Source of the DNA: Tunturiibacter empetritectus
GTDB lineage: Bacteria; Acidobacteriota; Terriglobia; Terriglobales; Acidobacteriaceae
Direction: 5' to 3'
NCBI RefSeq assembly: GCF_013410875.1
Contig: NZ_JACCCU010000001.1
Location: 1,736,001 to 1,800,000 of the forward strand
DNA: 64,000 nt
In this document: one piece after another, positions 16,968 to 26,259 of the stretch
Position numbering within the stretch: the first letter of the stretch is position 1
Layout: each line of letters starts with the position of its first letter
Program-made: the position numbers and the translations under genes
Notes under the pieces: generated by a model
Databases searched by the model: none
What the model was told of the DNA's origin: nothing
What the model saw: the letters and a program-made list of their open reading frames with translations, nothing else

Positions 16968-19698
16968 GACCCACCTCTGCAGCAAAGCCGTCCTCCTGCT
17001 CTTCCTCCTCCTCCAGCAGCGAAACGTTAAGCCTGCACAAGATCCTCTGTCCGCAGTGTGCGCAGGTCCCCGGAAACGTCTTCGGACTCACGCGCGCCTC
17101 ACCTGAGTGAAACTCCTCAGCCAGCTCCGCCAGCACCTCTCTCCATCGCTCCACCTGAGCTTCAAGTGTTGCAGCTTCTTTTAGCCTGGTTGGCTTGGGT
17201 AGCACTCCGTCACTCGCTGCGTACCCCTGCAGGCCACGGTCTTTACCAGCCTTGACGAGACCAAATGCGACGCCTTGCAGCTGATCCGCCTGAGAAAGAA
17301 TCGCATAGAGCGGAAGCTGTGGAGCGTTGGGCCTCTGCGTCAGCCAATCATTCGGCGAAGCCGAGCCCGTCTTGTAGTCGATCAGTACCTCGCCGCCTTC
17401 CACGACGTCGACCCGGTCCATACGCACACTCAGACGCAGCGGCCCAACGCGAACATCCTCGAACTCCTTCTCGCTGAGCTTCACCTCAAACGGCAGTCCT
17501 CGCTCCAGCTCCAGCTCCAGCCAACCGGATAGAAGTCTGCGCAACCTCTCGTTCTGCACCTCTACATAAGTCTTGTCCCAACCGGTCGCACTCGACTCTG
17601 TTGCCTTCCTTAACGCCTGGATGACACACCACGCCAGCGCCTCCTCACGTTCCTCCATCGTCATCGAACGCAGATTATCCTGTGTCTTTACCCCGTCCCA
17701 AAAAAGCTCGAGCGCCTTGTGTAGTGCTGTGCCGCTCTCTCTCGCGTCCATGCCTGGTTCAATCGACTCAATCTCTGCCGACCACAGACGCTTCTCCGCA
17801 AATGCACGAAAGCTACATGCCGCCTGCAGCTCTAAAACCTTGGCGCCACCGCGAATCACCCTATCTGGCGGAGCCTGAACTTGAGCTGCGTCCGCAAAAT
17901 CTTCCAACTCAACGATGGTTCGCTGTGATTCCTCCCCCACAAGCTCATCAGCCCTAGCCGCCTCCAGATTGAGTCGAGTCAACAGCGGGGATGGCCTCTG
18001 CTCTCCGTCCGAAGATTCCTTGGCATAGCTGAAAACAACACCACCGGCACTTGCCGCGATCCGTTCCGTGATCCTCTGTGCGCGTTCACTGTCGAGCGCA
18101 GAATCAGTTCCCGGCATCTTCAATTCACGCTGTAGATGCCAGGGCAGCAGGGAACTACCGACCATCGGCATCGGCCAGGTGAGATCGCCCGCGCGCGAGA
18201 ACCACACCGCATCAAACGTGCTTCCTGCTGCCTCCAGAGGGCCCATCACCTGTACCGGCGCCCTTCGTGACTCCGGGGCAAACATCGTCAGCCGCGCAAC
18301 TCCTTCGAGAGCCGCTAGTGCCTGTGCATAGTCCACGGGCACACCGTCAAAGTCCAGCGTCGCAAGTTCGTCCAGAGCACTCTCCCACTTGAGCATCATC
18401 TGAAATTCGACACTGGCCTCCCCGCGCTCTGAGCCCCACGCCGCCGTTTCCAGAAGCTCCCGCATCTTCTCCGCCCACTCTGCATGAGAGCGTTCATCGA
18501 GCCCTTGCAATCGACCCGCAACCCGCTGCATCGCGCGCAATGTGCTGAGCACTTGCGGAAACTTCACCTTCCGTTTTGATCGATCCATCATCTCGACCAA
18601 TTCACGCAGCGAGATCTCCGGCCGCAGCATCCGGGCCTTACGCAGCTCAAAGGCATCGAACTCCGCACGTGCATTCCGCTCTCCTCGGCTCATCGCGAAG
18701 TAAGGCGACAGCAGCAACGCACTCACTCTCTCCAGCGGCAACGGCTCGCTTGACCATCGCAGCAGATCAAACGCTGCAGCAACCAGGGGCGCCTCCCCCA
18801 ACGTAGAACCAAGGGAAAACTCATAAGGTCCGACGTGATCGTCCGCACGAATGTCTTCAAGCTCTGGTGCCAGCACCTCACGAAATACGCGGTCAATCTC
18901 TCTGCGCTCACTCTCAAGTGCCGGCACAATCACAGCAACGGTTGTTCCTGTGTTCTCTTCGAGAAACCTCCGCACCCAGCGCGCCGCGAGAAACAGCTCC
19001 TCCTGACCATCCACCGCTTCCACCAGCAGACGTCTCTGTGCGGGGAGCTTCAGCCGCAGTTCCTCCACTTGTACTCCCGTCGAACGGAAAGCCTCCACCA
19101 ATCGGCTTTGCGATGGAGTCATCTGATCGAATCCCACCAGCGCGATCCTGTCCGCTACGAGCCCCAAGAATACGCTTCTCGTACCCCCCCGTTCGACTTG
19201 TACCCGGAGCGCGTCTTCCAACTGGGCCCCTGTTATAAATTCCTCAGCCAAACAAAGCCGTTCAAACGTGCGTGACCATCGTTGGAACGATCGTGTATCT
19301 GAGTTGCCGATCGCCGCTTGCAGGCTCAATCGCCCATCGTAACTGCATATCAGTCGCCAAGCGTCCGCCGCCATAGCCGCCAGCGCATCCACAGTCCGCA
19401 AACTTGCGAGTTCCTCGTCAGCTTCGAGAATGGTTCGCCAAACCACCAGTTCCTGCGACCGATTCAACCTCATCGCAGTGACGCGGCCCTCCACCAACAG
19501 CCGCTGCCACATGTCGGCAAGCCACGTATCCCACGACATCACGGCTGCGGGTGACCAGCTCGCCAGACCCAACGCCCGGTTGCGCCGATCCCACTCCAGT
19601 CGAATGGCCCGCGCTGCCCGTTGATTGCTTGTTACGACAACTGAACCCTGCTTCAACGCCTCAGCAATCCCACCCGGCAGCAGCCCGCGACCATCCAT
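16960..19698 (-). CDS. PD-(D/E)XK nuclease, AddB-like partner with Fe-S cysteines
   Basis: A 912-residue protein resembling AddB and the 'probable DNA repair protein' group that sits beside AddA-like helicases. The N-terminal helicase-like half has VVVTSNQRAARAIRLEWD where a Walker A would be, so the P-loop is lost. The C-terminal nuclease has GTALHKALELFWDG, RMDRVDVVEGGEVLIDYKTG (catalytic D and K). Four cysteines are placed as in AddB Fe-S nucleases: one in ELQAACSFRAFAEKRL and three in CAHCGQRILC near the end. It overlaps the AddA-like start, so the two are translationally coupled. Start ATG 19698. Confidence 0.85.
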   Translation of the reverse strand: MDGRGLLPGGIAEALKQGSVVVTSNQRAARAIRLEWDRRNRALGLASWSPAAVMSWDTWLADMWQRLLVEGRVTAMRLNRSQELVVWRTILEADEELASLRTVDALAAMAADAWRLICSYDGRLSLQAAIGNSDTRSFQRWSRTFERLCLAEEFITGAQLEDALRVQVERGGTRSVFLGLVADRIALVGFDQMTPSQSRLVEAFRSTGVQVEELRLKLPAQRRLLVEAVDGQEELFLAARWVRRFLEENTGTTVAVIVPALESERREIDRVFREVLAPELEDIRADDHVGPYEFSLGSTLGEAPLVAAAFDLLRWSSEPLPLERVSALLLSPYFAMSRGERNARAEFDAFELRKARMLRPEISLRELVEMMDRSKRKVKFPQVLSTLRAMQRVAGRLQGLDERSHAEWAEKMRELLETAAWGSERGEASVEFQMMLKWESALDELATLDFDGVPVDYAQALAALEGVARLTMFAPESRRAPVQVMGPLEAAGSTFDAVWFSRAGDLTWPMPMVGSSLLPWHLQRELKMPGTDSALDSERAQRITERIAASAGGVVFSYAKESSDGEQRPSPLLTRLNLEAARADELVGEESQRTIVELEDFADAAQVQAPPDRVIRGGAKVLELQAACSFRAFAEKRLWSAEIESIEPGMDARESGTALHKALELFWDGVKTQDNLRSMTMEEREEALAWCVIQALRKATESSATGWDKTYVEVQNERLRRLLSGWLELELERGLPFEVKLSEKEFEDVRVGPLRLSVRMDRVDVVEGGEVLIDYKTGSASPNDWLTQRPNAPQLPLYAILSQADQLQGVAFGLVKAGKDRGLQGYAASDGVLPKPTRLKEAATLEAQVERWREVLAELAEEFHSGEARVSPKTFPGTCAHCGQRILCRLNVSLLEEEEEQEDGFAAEVGRG

Positions 19699-19743
19699 CC
19701 TTTGGTTATACGCCCAACGCCGCAGGAAAAGCAGACTCCGAAT

Positions 19744-20904
19744 TCAGTCCCCGACCAGCAGCCTCCGAGGTGTAAACAAACTCATCGCGAGCAGTCCCAG
19801 CGCGGCCGCAAAGGGCAATGCAAGCGCCAGTTGCAGCGATCCATTCCTCGTAGAAACTACTCCCATCATCCACGGCAGTGCCGCTGCCCCCAGCCCCGAA
19901 ACTGCAACCACAATCCCCGCTTGCCGCGCCTTAGGCCGCTCTGCCATCAGCAGTGCGAAGGTAGCTGGAAAGAATGGCGCAAGACTAAACCCGAGAAGCA
20001 CAGCAAAGATCGCAATCGTCCCCGCGGAATGTGCCATCGCCAGGGCCGCTGTGAATCCAGCAGCCAGTGTCAGGCTCCATCGCTGCATAGTCTTCTCTCC
20101 CACATGCATCAGTATCGCCGAAGCGCCCAGCCGCCCAAAGGTCAACGCCATCCAAAACAGCAGCGTCGTATACTCGCTCACCGCCAGCGTCTTATCCCCA
20201 TAACGCAGCGCAAACGTCGTCAGCCATCCGCTTAAGCACGTCTCCAGTCCACCGTAAAGCACAAGCAACCCAGCGAAGTACAGATAGACTCGCCCCCTCA
20301 AACCAACCTGCAAACCAGCTTCTACCCGTGCAGCGTCGAAGCGGTCAACATCCGGGACCTCTCCGCCCATCTGCCTCCACAGCACCAACAGCCCAATCAC
20401 AAACAGTCCAGCGAATCCTTCAAGCACTCTCTTCAAAGCAAAGTGCGGTAACAACCACGCCGCCAGCAGCGCAGACAGCATGGCTCCTAGGCTGAACGAA
20501 AAATTCAACAGTGACAGAGCAGAGCCGCGATGCGCCGTAAACCTGCGGCCAGCCAGGATGTTGATCGAAGTAATGATCTGTCCAAGCCCAAATCCGCCCA
20601 CAAACAAACCTACGCAACCCAATGCCATCGACGGAGACAGCGCAAAGCCTCCGAACCCCACCGCGCCGGCTGCCAGTCCCACCAGCAGACTCCATCTCAG
20701 CCTCGGTGACACCGTCACTCCACCAAGAAAAGCGCCACAAAACTTCGCCATCATCAAAAGACCGCTCTGCGAGTCCACCATCTCCCACTGCTTGGCCAGC
20801 AAAGGAAGAATCGGCCCCAGCAGTGCGGTTCCAAGCCCGGTAAGCATCAGCCCAAAATGCATCAGCCCCAGAGAAGGCACCCCGTTCTTACTTCGCTCCA
20901 TCAA
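19744..20904 (-). CDS. MFS transporter
   Basis: A 386-residue protein of about twelve hydrophobic helices. The first half has GLGTALLGPILPLLAKQW and the loop after helix 2 with RLRWSLLVG; a second set of six helices begins near residue 205 after a hydrophilic linker. It fits the major facilitator superfamily of sugar or small-molecule carriers; AILMHVGEKTMQRWSL and GLSLAPFFPATFALL-type segments recall the fucose/glucose permease-like subgroup, but the substrate is not assignable. It is transcribed toward the nuclease pair with a 45-base gap and is divergent from the SCO protein gene. Confidence 0.85.
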   Translation of the reverse strand: MMERSKNGVPSLGLMHFGLMLTGLGTALLGPILPLLAKQWEMVDSQSGLLMMAKFCGAFLGGVTVSPRLRWSLLVGLAAGAVGFGGFALSPSMALGCVGLFVGGFGLGQIITSINILAGRRFTAHRGSALSLLNFSFSLGAMLSALLAAWLLPHFALKRVLEGFAGLFVIGLLVLWRQMGGEVPDVDRFDAARVEAGLQVGLRGRVYLYFAGLLVLYGGLETCLSGWLTTFALRYGDKTLAVSEYTTLLFWMALTFGRLGASAILMHVGEKTMQRWSLTLAAGFTAALAMAHSAGTIAIFAVLLGFSLAPFFPATFALLMAERPKARQAGIVVAVSGLGAAALPWMMGVVSTRNGSLQLALALPFAAALGLLAMSLFTPRRLLVGD

Positions 20905-20962
20905 TGGCCCCCCTTGCGTAATCTCACCGTTCAGCCATTATCATTGACTCAGGAGTCTGCCC

Positions 20963-21853
20963 GTGCCCCGCAAGCCTTTATTTCTCCTCGCCTCTTTTGT
21001 TCTTCTCGCTGGCTGTCACCAAAACGCATCACCAATCCCATCCAGGTCAGCCTCAGCCGCAAATACATTCACAATTCGCGGCCAGGTCGTCTCCACCGAT
21101 ACCACGCGCATCACCCTCGACGGCGAACAGGTTCCCGGCTTCATGGAGGCGATGACCATGGACTATAAACTCGCTGACCCAAGTGTGGTAAGCGAGCTCC
21201 ACCCCGGCGACCGCATCACCGCCAAGGTCCTCGCCGACAAGCAGGGCGACAGCTTCGAAAATGTTCGCCTCAAAGACATCGTCGTCATCGCGCAGGCCCG
21301 CCCTGACTACAAGCCTCCCGTCTCCTATCACGTTCCCACCACAGGCGATCTCGTACCCAACTTCAAACTCCTCAACCAGAGCGGCCAAACAATTCACCTC
21401 GACCAGTTCAAGGGTAAGGTCGTGTTGATGACCTTCATCTACACTCGTTGTCAGCTCGCAGATTTCTGCCCCCGCATGAGCCACAACTTCGCCAGCATCG
21501 ACAAAGCTCTTGCAGCCAACCCAGCCCTCTACAAACAAACCCACCTCATCAGCGTCAGCTTCGACCCCACCTACGACACGCCAAAGGTTCTTCGGAGCTA
21601 CGGCGGCGCCTACACCGGCAACTACACTAACGAAAAGTTTCTTCACTGGGACTTCGCCGCACCTCCAGAGAAAGAGTTGCCTGCAATGACACAATTTTTC
21701 AACGTAGGTGTCACCCCAGGCGACAGCAAATCCCTTACCCACTCTCTTTCTACAGTCCTCATCAATAAAGACGGCAAGATCGTCGACTGGTATCCCACCA
21801 ACGAGTGGAAGCCAGAAGATGTATTAGCCGCAATCAAAAAGAGCGCCGCCTAA
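20963..21853 (+). CDS. Lipoprotein with CusF-like and SCO1/SenC domains
   Basis: A 296-residue lipoprotein: signal LLASFVLLAGC gives a lipobox at about residue 19. Residues about 32-100 form a small beta domain like the copper-binding CusF/YdeI group (RGQVVSTDTTRITLDGE, GFMEAMTMDYKL with Met/His-type ligands). Residues about 118-296 are an SCO1/SenC thioredoxin-fold domain; the metal cysteines are in TRCQLADFCPRM, spaced C-x5-C, and the conserved His is in LTHSLSTVLINKDG. By family it loads copper into cytochrome oxidase CuA or handles copper in the envelope. No oxidase genes are in the window. Start ATG 20963; the promoter lies in the 58 bases shared with the MFS gene. Confidence 0.88.
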   Translation: MPRKPLFLLASFVLLAGCHQNASPIPSRSASAANTFTIRGQVVSTDTTRITLDGEQVPGFMEAMTMDYKLADPSVVSELHPGDRITAKVLADKQGDSFENVRLKDIVVIAQARPDYKPPVSYHVPTTGDLVPNFKLLNQSGQTIHLDQFKGKVVLMTFIYTRCQLADFCPRMSHNFASIDKALAANPALYKQTHLISVSFDPTYDTPKVLRSYGGAYTGNYTNEKFLHWDFAAPPEKELPAMTQFFNVGVTPGDSKSLTHSLSTVLINKDGKIVDWYPTNEWKPEDVLAAIKKSAA

Positions 21854-21927
21854 CCTTCAGACAACGGAAGAAGCAGAATCTGTCATCTGATCACCTGTGC
21901 AGAACACGCACGGAGGTTACGATCAAA

Positions 21928-22269
21928 ATGAAAATGAATCGACTTGCTATTCCAGCACTCGCTATTGCCCTTGTAACGCCAGGTATTGTGTTAGCTCAGC
22001 CATACGCTCCATCACCTCAGTCATACGGACAGGGACCAGGTGGCTGGGACGCTCCACCGCAGGAGTTCCGCGATATTCAACGTCAGGGCTTTCATGACGG
22101 CATCGAGGGAGCGCGCAAGGACTTTGACAATCACCGTCGCCCCGACGTAAATAACCGCGATGAGTACCGTCATCCCCACGTACCCTCCAGTGCGCGAGGT
22201 GACTATCGCGAGGGTTTCCGTCGCGGCTATGAGACTGCAATGTCGCACATGTCGAGCGGTCCAAGATAA
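21928..22269 (+). CDS. Small secreted protein of unknown function
   Basis: A 113-residue protein with a clear signal peptide (MKMNRLAIPALAIALVTPGI, cleavage near VLAQP). The mature part is hydrophilic, rich in Pro, Gln, Gly, Arg and His, with two similar pieces: RQGFHDGIEGARKDFDNHRR and, about 30 residues on, YREGFRRGYETA. The two 'GF..G...A' units look like a short internal repeat. No family is recognised with confidence. GGAGG lies 11 bases before ATG 21928. The frame is open further upstream to 21805 inside the SCO gene, but the signal peptide fixes the start. A strong terminator follows. Confidence 0.75.
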   Translation: MKMNRLAIPALAIALVTPGIVLAQPYAPSPQSYGQGPGGWDAPPQEFRDIQRQGFHDGIEGARKDFDNHRRPDVNNRDEYRHPHVPSSARGDYREGFRRGYETAMSHMSSGPR

Positions 22270-22317
22270 TTCGTGAGCCGATTTTTAGGATAAAAAAAGA
22301 CAATGTCTCTTCGCGAT

Positions 22318-22346
22318 AATACCCAGCTTTCGGACTGGGTATTTTT
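22318..22346 (+). terminator. Intrinsic terminator
   Basis: AATACCCAG (22318-22326) pairs with CTGGGTATT (22335-22343) around an eight-base loop, followed by more T. It closes the small secreted protein gene and probably the SCO transcript. Confidence 0.85.
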
Positions 22347-22435
22347 GCGATTATGCCCCTTTCCTGCCCTCTGCAGGCGGACGCCCAAGCCATTCAAGTA
22401 TCCTGATTGTGGTTCTATCAAGGAGTTCCACCCTT

Positions 22436-22813
22436 ATGGCAAAGCTCACCATCGCCTTTGGCATTCTGCTCATCTTGCTTGGCATCCCCGGATACGTCAC
22501 GACGGGTAGCTCTCACCCTACTGCCCTCATCCCTAGCGGAATCGGCATCTTCTTCGTCCTCTTTGGCGTCATGGCGAATACCGATGATTCCAAAAAACGC
22601 ATGCTCTGGATGCACATCTCCGTCACCGTAGCCTTGCTGGTCTTTCTAGGAATGATTCCCTCGGCCATCGACACGCTCAAGCTCGCCCGCGGCGCCATAT
22701 TTCCTCACCCCATCGCCGTCGAAGAGAAGGGCGCGCTCTGCTTATTCTGCTTGATCTATGTGCTGTTTTGCGTCCGTTCTTTCATCTCTGCCCGCCGCGC
22801 TCGACTCGCCTAG
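22436..22813 (+). CDS. Small integral membrane protein, unknown function
   Basis: A 125-residue protein with four hydrophobic stretches (about 3-22, 30-48, 60-80 and 98-115) and short polar loops; a basic tail (SARRARLA) suggests a cytoplasmic C-terminus. No family is recognised. AGGAG lies ten bases before ATG 22436; an ATG at 22409 in frame has no ribosome site. It precedes the ABC exporter by 30 bases in the same direction and could be co-transcribed with it. Confidence 0.72.
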   Translation: MAKLTIAFGILLILLGIPGYVTTGSSHPTALIPSGIGIFFVLFGVMANTDDSKKRMLWMHISVTVALLVFLGMIPSAIDTLKLARGAIFPHPIAVEEKGALCLFCLIYVLFCVRSFISARRARLA

Positions 22814-22843
22814 CTTCGGCTCCAGCGTAAACTCAACTTAGCC

Positions 22844-24754
22844 ATGTCCTCTTCCTTCGGTCCATCCAGTTTTGGCGGCGGTATGAAAGCCGCAGACCGT
22901 CCCTCTCGCGGCACCGGCAGAGCCACAGCGGCCGACCTCACTGCCTCACGCCCCAAGCCCAAACTCACCAAGGTCATGCCGGAGGTATGGAAGCTCGTCA
23001 AGCCCCGCCGGTGGCTGCTCGGCGGCAGTTTCCTGCTGATGATCATCAACCGTCTCTGCAGCTTCGCTCTGCCGGTCTCCTCGCGCTACCTCATCAACAA
23101 TGTGATGTACAAGCATCAGTTAAACCTGCTGCCGTGGATCATCGGAACCGTCGCCACCGCCACCTTCCTGCAGGGAGTCACCTCTTACACCCTCACCCAG
23201 CTCCTCTCCACCGCTGGCCAGCGGCTCATCTCCGAGCTTCGCACCCGCGTTCAACAACACATCGGCCGCTTGCCTGTAGCCTTCTATGACGAGAATCGAA
23301 CCGGCACCCTGGTCGCCCGCATCATGACCGACGTCGAAGGCGTCCGCAATCTGGTCGGCACAGGGTTGCTCGAGTTCGTCGGCGGAATTATCACCGCAAT
23401 CATCGCCTTCTGCATTCTGATTCGCATCAGCGGCCGCATGACTCTGCTCACCGTCTGCATCCTGCTCGTCTTTGGCCTCATCTTGCAGAAGGCCTTCAAA
23501 ACAATTCGACCCATCTTCCGCGAGCGCTCCAAAATCAACGCCGAGGTCACTGGCCGTCTCACTGAATCGCTCGGCGGTGTCCGCGTCGTCAAGGGCTATC
23601 ACGCCGAAGAGAGTGAAGCCCGTGTCTTTGCCCGCGGCGTAGAGCGGCTCCTCAAGAACGTAATTAGCTCCATCACCGCCCAGTCGCTGATGACCCTCTC
23701 CTCCACGATGGTGCTTGGAGTTGTCGGTGGTCTCATCATGTATCTCGGCGCGAAAGAGATCGCAGCCCACCGCCTCGATGTAGGCGGTTATGTGGAGTAC
23801 ACCATGCTGCTCGCCTTCATGGTGGCCCCTATCGTGCAACTCGTCTCCATCGGGACCCAGCTTACCGAAGCCCTCGCAGGCCTCGACCGTACCACCGAGA
23901 TTCTGAACGAACGCGAAGAAGACAGCGAGCCCAATCGCACTGTCGCCATCAATCCCATCCACGGCGACGTAGCCTTTCAAGACGTAACCTTCGCCTACGA
24001 GACCGACAAGCCAGTCCTCCACGGCATCAGCTTCGAATCCAAACCCGGCACCGTCACCGCACTTGTAGGTTCTTCAGGCTCCGGCAAGTCCACCATCATC
24101 TCCCTCATCTGCGGCTTCCACAACGCCGTCGGCGGCCACGTACTCATCGACGGCATCGATCTCGCGACCATCCGGCTCAGCAGCTACCGCCAGCAACTCG
24201 GAGTCGTCCTGCAAGAGACCTTCCTCTTCGACGGCACCATCCGCGAGAACATTCTCTTCAGCCGCCCGCAGGCCACCGAAGAGCAACTGATGGAGGCCAG
24301 CCGCATAGCCCGGGTTGACGAGTTCGCCGAACGCTTTCCCGAGCAGTACGACACCATCGTCGGCGAACGCGGCGTCAAGCTCTCCGGCGGCCAGCGCCAG
24401 CGTATCTCCATCGCCCGCGCCATCCTCGCCGATCCGCGCATCCTCATCCTCGACGAAGCCACCAGTTCGCTCGACTCAGAGTCCGAAGCTCTCATCCAGA
24501 GTGGCCTCAACTTCCTTATGCAGGGCCGCACCACCTTCGTCATCGCGCACCGCCTCTCCACCATCCGCCGCGCCGACCAGATTCTCGTCATCGAGCAGGG
24601 AAGGATCGTCGAACGCGGTACCCACGACTCGCTCTACAAACTGCAAGGCCGCTACTACGACCTCTACACCCGCCAGCACGGCCTCGAAACAAATCTCTTT
24701 CTTGCGCCAGGAGAAGGCGACAAGATCGAAGACTCGGCGACTGTTAAGGTTTAG
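22844..24754 (+). CDS. ABC exporter, fused permease and ATPase (MsbA-like)
   Basis: A 636-residue half-transporter. A Ser/Arg-rich N-terminal tail of about 55 residues precedes six membrane helices (about 60-340) with the coupling loop VAFYDENRTGTLVARIMTDVE. The ATPase has Walker A GSSGSGKST at about 410, Q-loop VVLQETFLFDGTIRENI, signature KLSGGQRQRISIARAIL at about 513, Walker B ILILDEATSSLD and switch His in IAHRLST. It resembles lipid A/multidrug exporters; the substrate is unknown. It differs from the truncated exporter at the window's left edge. Its stop overlaps the convergent gene's stop by four bases. Confidence 0.92.
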   Translation: MSSSFGPSSFGGGMKAADRPSRGTGRATAADLTASRPKPKLTKVMPEVWKLVKPRRWLLGGSFLLMIINRLCSFALPVSSRYLINNVMYKHQLNLLPWIIGTVATATFLQGVTSYTLTQLLSTAGQRLISELRTRVQQHIGRLPVAFYDENRTGTLVARIMTDVEGVRNLVGTGLLEFVGGIITAIIAFCILIRISGRMTLLTVCILLVFGLILQKAFKTIRPIFRERSKINAEVTGRLTESLGGVRVVKGYHAEESEARVFARGVERLLKNVISSITAQSLMTLSSTMVLGVVGGLIMYLGAKEIAAHRLDVGGYVEYTMLLAFMVAPIVQLVSIGTQLTEALAGLDRTTEILNEREEDSEPNRTVAINPIHGDVAFQDVTFAYETDKPVLHGISFESKPGTVTALVGSSGSGKSTIISLICGFHNAVGGHVLIDGIDLATIRLSSYRQQLGVVLQETFLFDGTIRENILFSRPQATEEQLMEASRIARVDEFAERFPEQYDTIVGERGVKLSGGQRQRISIARAILADPRILILDEATSSLDSESEALIQSGLNFLMQGRTTFVIAHRLSTIRRADQILVIEQGRIVERGTHDSLYKLQGRYYDLYTRQHGLETNLFLAPGEGDKIEDSATVKV

Positions 24755-25425
24755 TTCGATGGGCCGACATCTAAAGTCTTAGTGGCACCTGCTGGCGTCG
24801 CAGTTCTGATTAAGGCTTGCTTCTCCATCAGAACGACGCCAGCAATTGAAAGCAGCAGAAGCACGCCGGCGAGCGGAAAGAAAGCGTATCGGCTCTTAGC
24901 CCAAAGCAATGCTGGCAAGCCATTTGCAAATTTGTCTGTTACGGTTTCCATGGATCTCTCTGGAAGCTCCTGGTCGATGGTATCGACTGGTTGAGCCATC
25001 CAGCGCCGCGATAGAACAGTAGCCCGAACATTGGCGAACAAAAGCATCAAAACAATAAGCTGGATCAGCGGATTACCGAAACTGCCAAGCACCAGGCCTC
25101 CGACGAGGTTGGTTAAATAAAGAGCGAAAACCAGACCAGCAGCGGCAACACTTCGTTGTCGAACACCGCATCCGCCTAGAAAAAACACAACTGCAGTAAA
25201 CAGGCCGGTAAGAGGCATGTGAAGAAGGGTCATCATGCCAAGCGATAACACCGCAACTACAGTGCAGACCCAAAATCCCTGTTGTCCAATCAAATCAACA
25301 TCGTATTGGCTCTCGATCGCAGACCAGAAAAGACGCTTAAAGAGATTGTCCGTTGGTTGTGGTTGAGACGAAAGCCCAAGTGTTTGCATCCGACGATTTA
25401 AATGGATGTTTATACGTTTGTCCAT
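24751..25425 (-). CDS. Multi-pass membrane protein, unknown function
   Basis: A 224-residue protein: a soluble N-terminal part of about 45 residues (MDKRINIHLNRRMQTLGLSS), four closely spaced hydrophobic helices between about 48 and 135, a polar stretch with VDTIDQELPERSMETVTDKF, and a last helix at about 185-205. The helix arrangement is loosely Yip1-like, but I cannot assign a family. It converges on the ABC exporter (four-base overlap of stops) and is divergent from the methyltransferase with a 183-base gap. Confidence 0.65.
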   Translation of the reverse strand: MDKRINIHLNRRMQTLGLSSQPQPTDNLFKRLFWSAIESQYDVDLIGQQGFWVCTVVAVLSLGMMTLLHMPLTGLFTAVVFFLGGCGVRQRSVAAAGLVFALYLTNLVGGLVLGSFGNPLIQLIVLMLLFANVRATVLSRRWMAQPVDTIDQELPERSMETVTDKFANGLPALLWAKSRYAFFPLAGVLLLLSIAGVVLMEKQALIRTATPAGATKTLDVGPSN

Positions 25426-25608
25426 TATTTTTTACGGCTTATGAAGTTACCTCATGTTCGCTAGTCAAGAAGCAGATTGCAATTCCAATGTTCTTCAAAT
25501 AGTCATCGCTCACGTTCCATGCGAACGCGCTCTGTACACTGATGAGATGGTGCACATTACAAATCGCGATCGAACGCGAATAGCCAAATTGGGAACATTG
25601 GAGTATCG

Positions 25609-26259
25609 ATGTCGATTGCTGAAACAGCGATGAACGTGCAGGAGCAGTTCGGCCAGATTGATATCTACGTCTTCGACCAGATTCTGCGAGGGAACATAAC
25701 TCCCGATATGCGCGTCCTTGACGCCGGCTGTGGCTACGGCAGAAATCTTGTGCACCTTCTACGAGAGGGTTGCGAGATCTTCGCGATAGACGCAAACGCA
25801 GAGGGAGTGGCGCACGTCCGAGCGCTTGCAGCAGAACTAGCCCCAACCATGCCAGCAAGCAACTTTCAGGTGGGAAACCTCGAACAAATAAACCTGCCAG
25901 ATAACTTTGCAGACGTGGTGATCTGCAGCTCGGTGCTGCACTTCGCGCACGACGAATCTCATTTCCTCGCAATGCTCGAAGAGCTATGGCGAGTTCTGCG
26001 CCCGGGAGGTATGCTCTTCTGCCGCCTGGGTTCGCGCATCGGCATGGACTTCGAACAGGTGCGACCCAACATCTATCGCATCAACGACGGGTCGGAGTGG
26101 TTCCTCGTCGACGAGGCCATGCTGATGCAGTTAACCCAGCAGTTGGATGCCGTCATGGTGGACCATCTAAAAACGACGATCGTGCAGGACTATCGATGCA
26201 TGACAACCTGGGTGCTGCGCAAGCGTTCCAATCGGTTTGACGGAAGAGGCGGACCCTAG
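25609..26259 (+). CDS. Class I SAM-dependent methyltransferase
   Basis: A 216-residue Rossmann-fold methyltransferase. Motif I is RVLDAGCGYGRNLVHLL at about 36-50, the acidic residue after strand 2 is in EIFAIDANAEG, and motif post-II reads NFADVVICSSVLHFAHDESH. LWRVLRPGGMLFCRLGSRIG is the usual 'RxLxPGG' segment. Acts on an unknown small molecule or lipid in the cytoplasm. The stop overlaps the convergent peptidase stop by four bases. Confidence 0.85.
   Translation: MSIAETAMNVQEQFGQIDIYVFDQILRGNITPDMRVLDAGCGYGRNLVHLLREGCEIFAIDANAEGVAHVRALAAELAPTMPASNFQVGNLEQINLPDNFADVVICSSVLHFAHDESHFLAMLEELWRVLRPGGMLFCRLGSRIGMDFEQVRPNIYRINDGSEWFLVDEAMLMQLTQQLDAVMVDHLKTTIVQDYRCMTTWVLRKRSNRFDGRGGP

Noticed and set aside
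23120..24022. A 300-codon minus-strand frame opposite the ABC exporter
   Set aside because: It encodes an Asp/Glu/Gly-rich chain with no motif, a typical antisense shadow of the exporter's coding bias.
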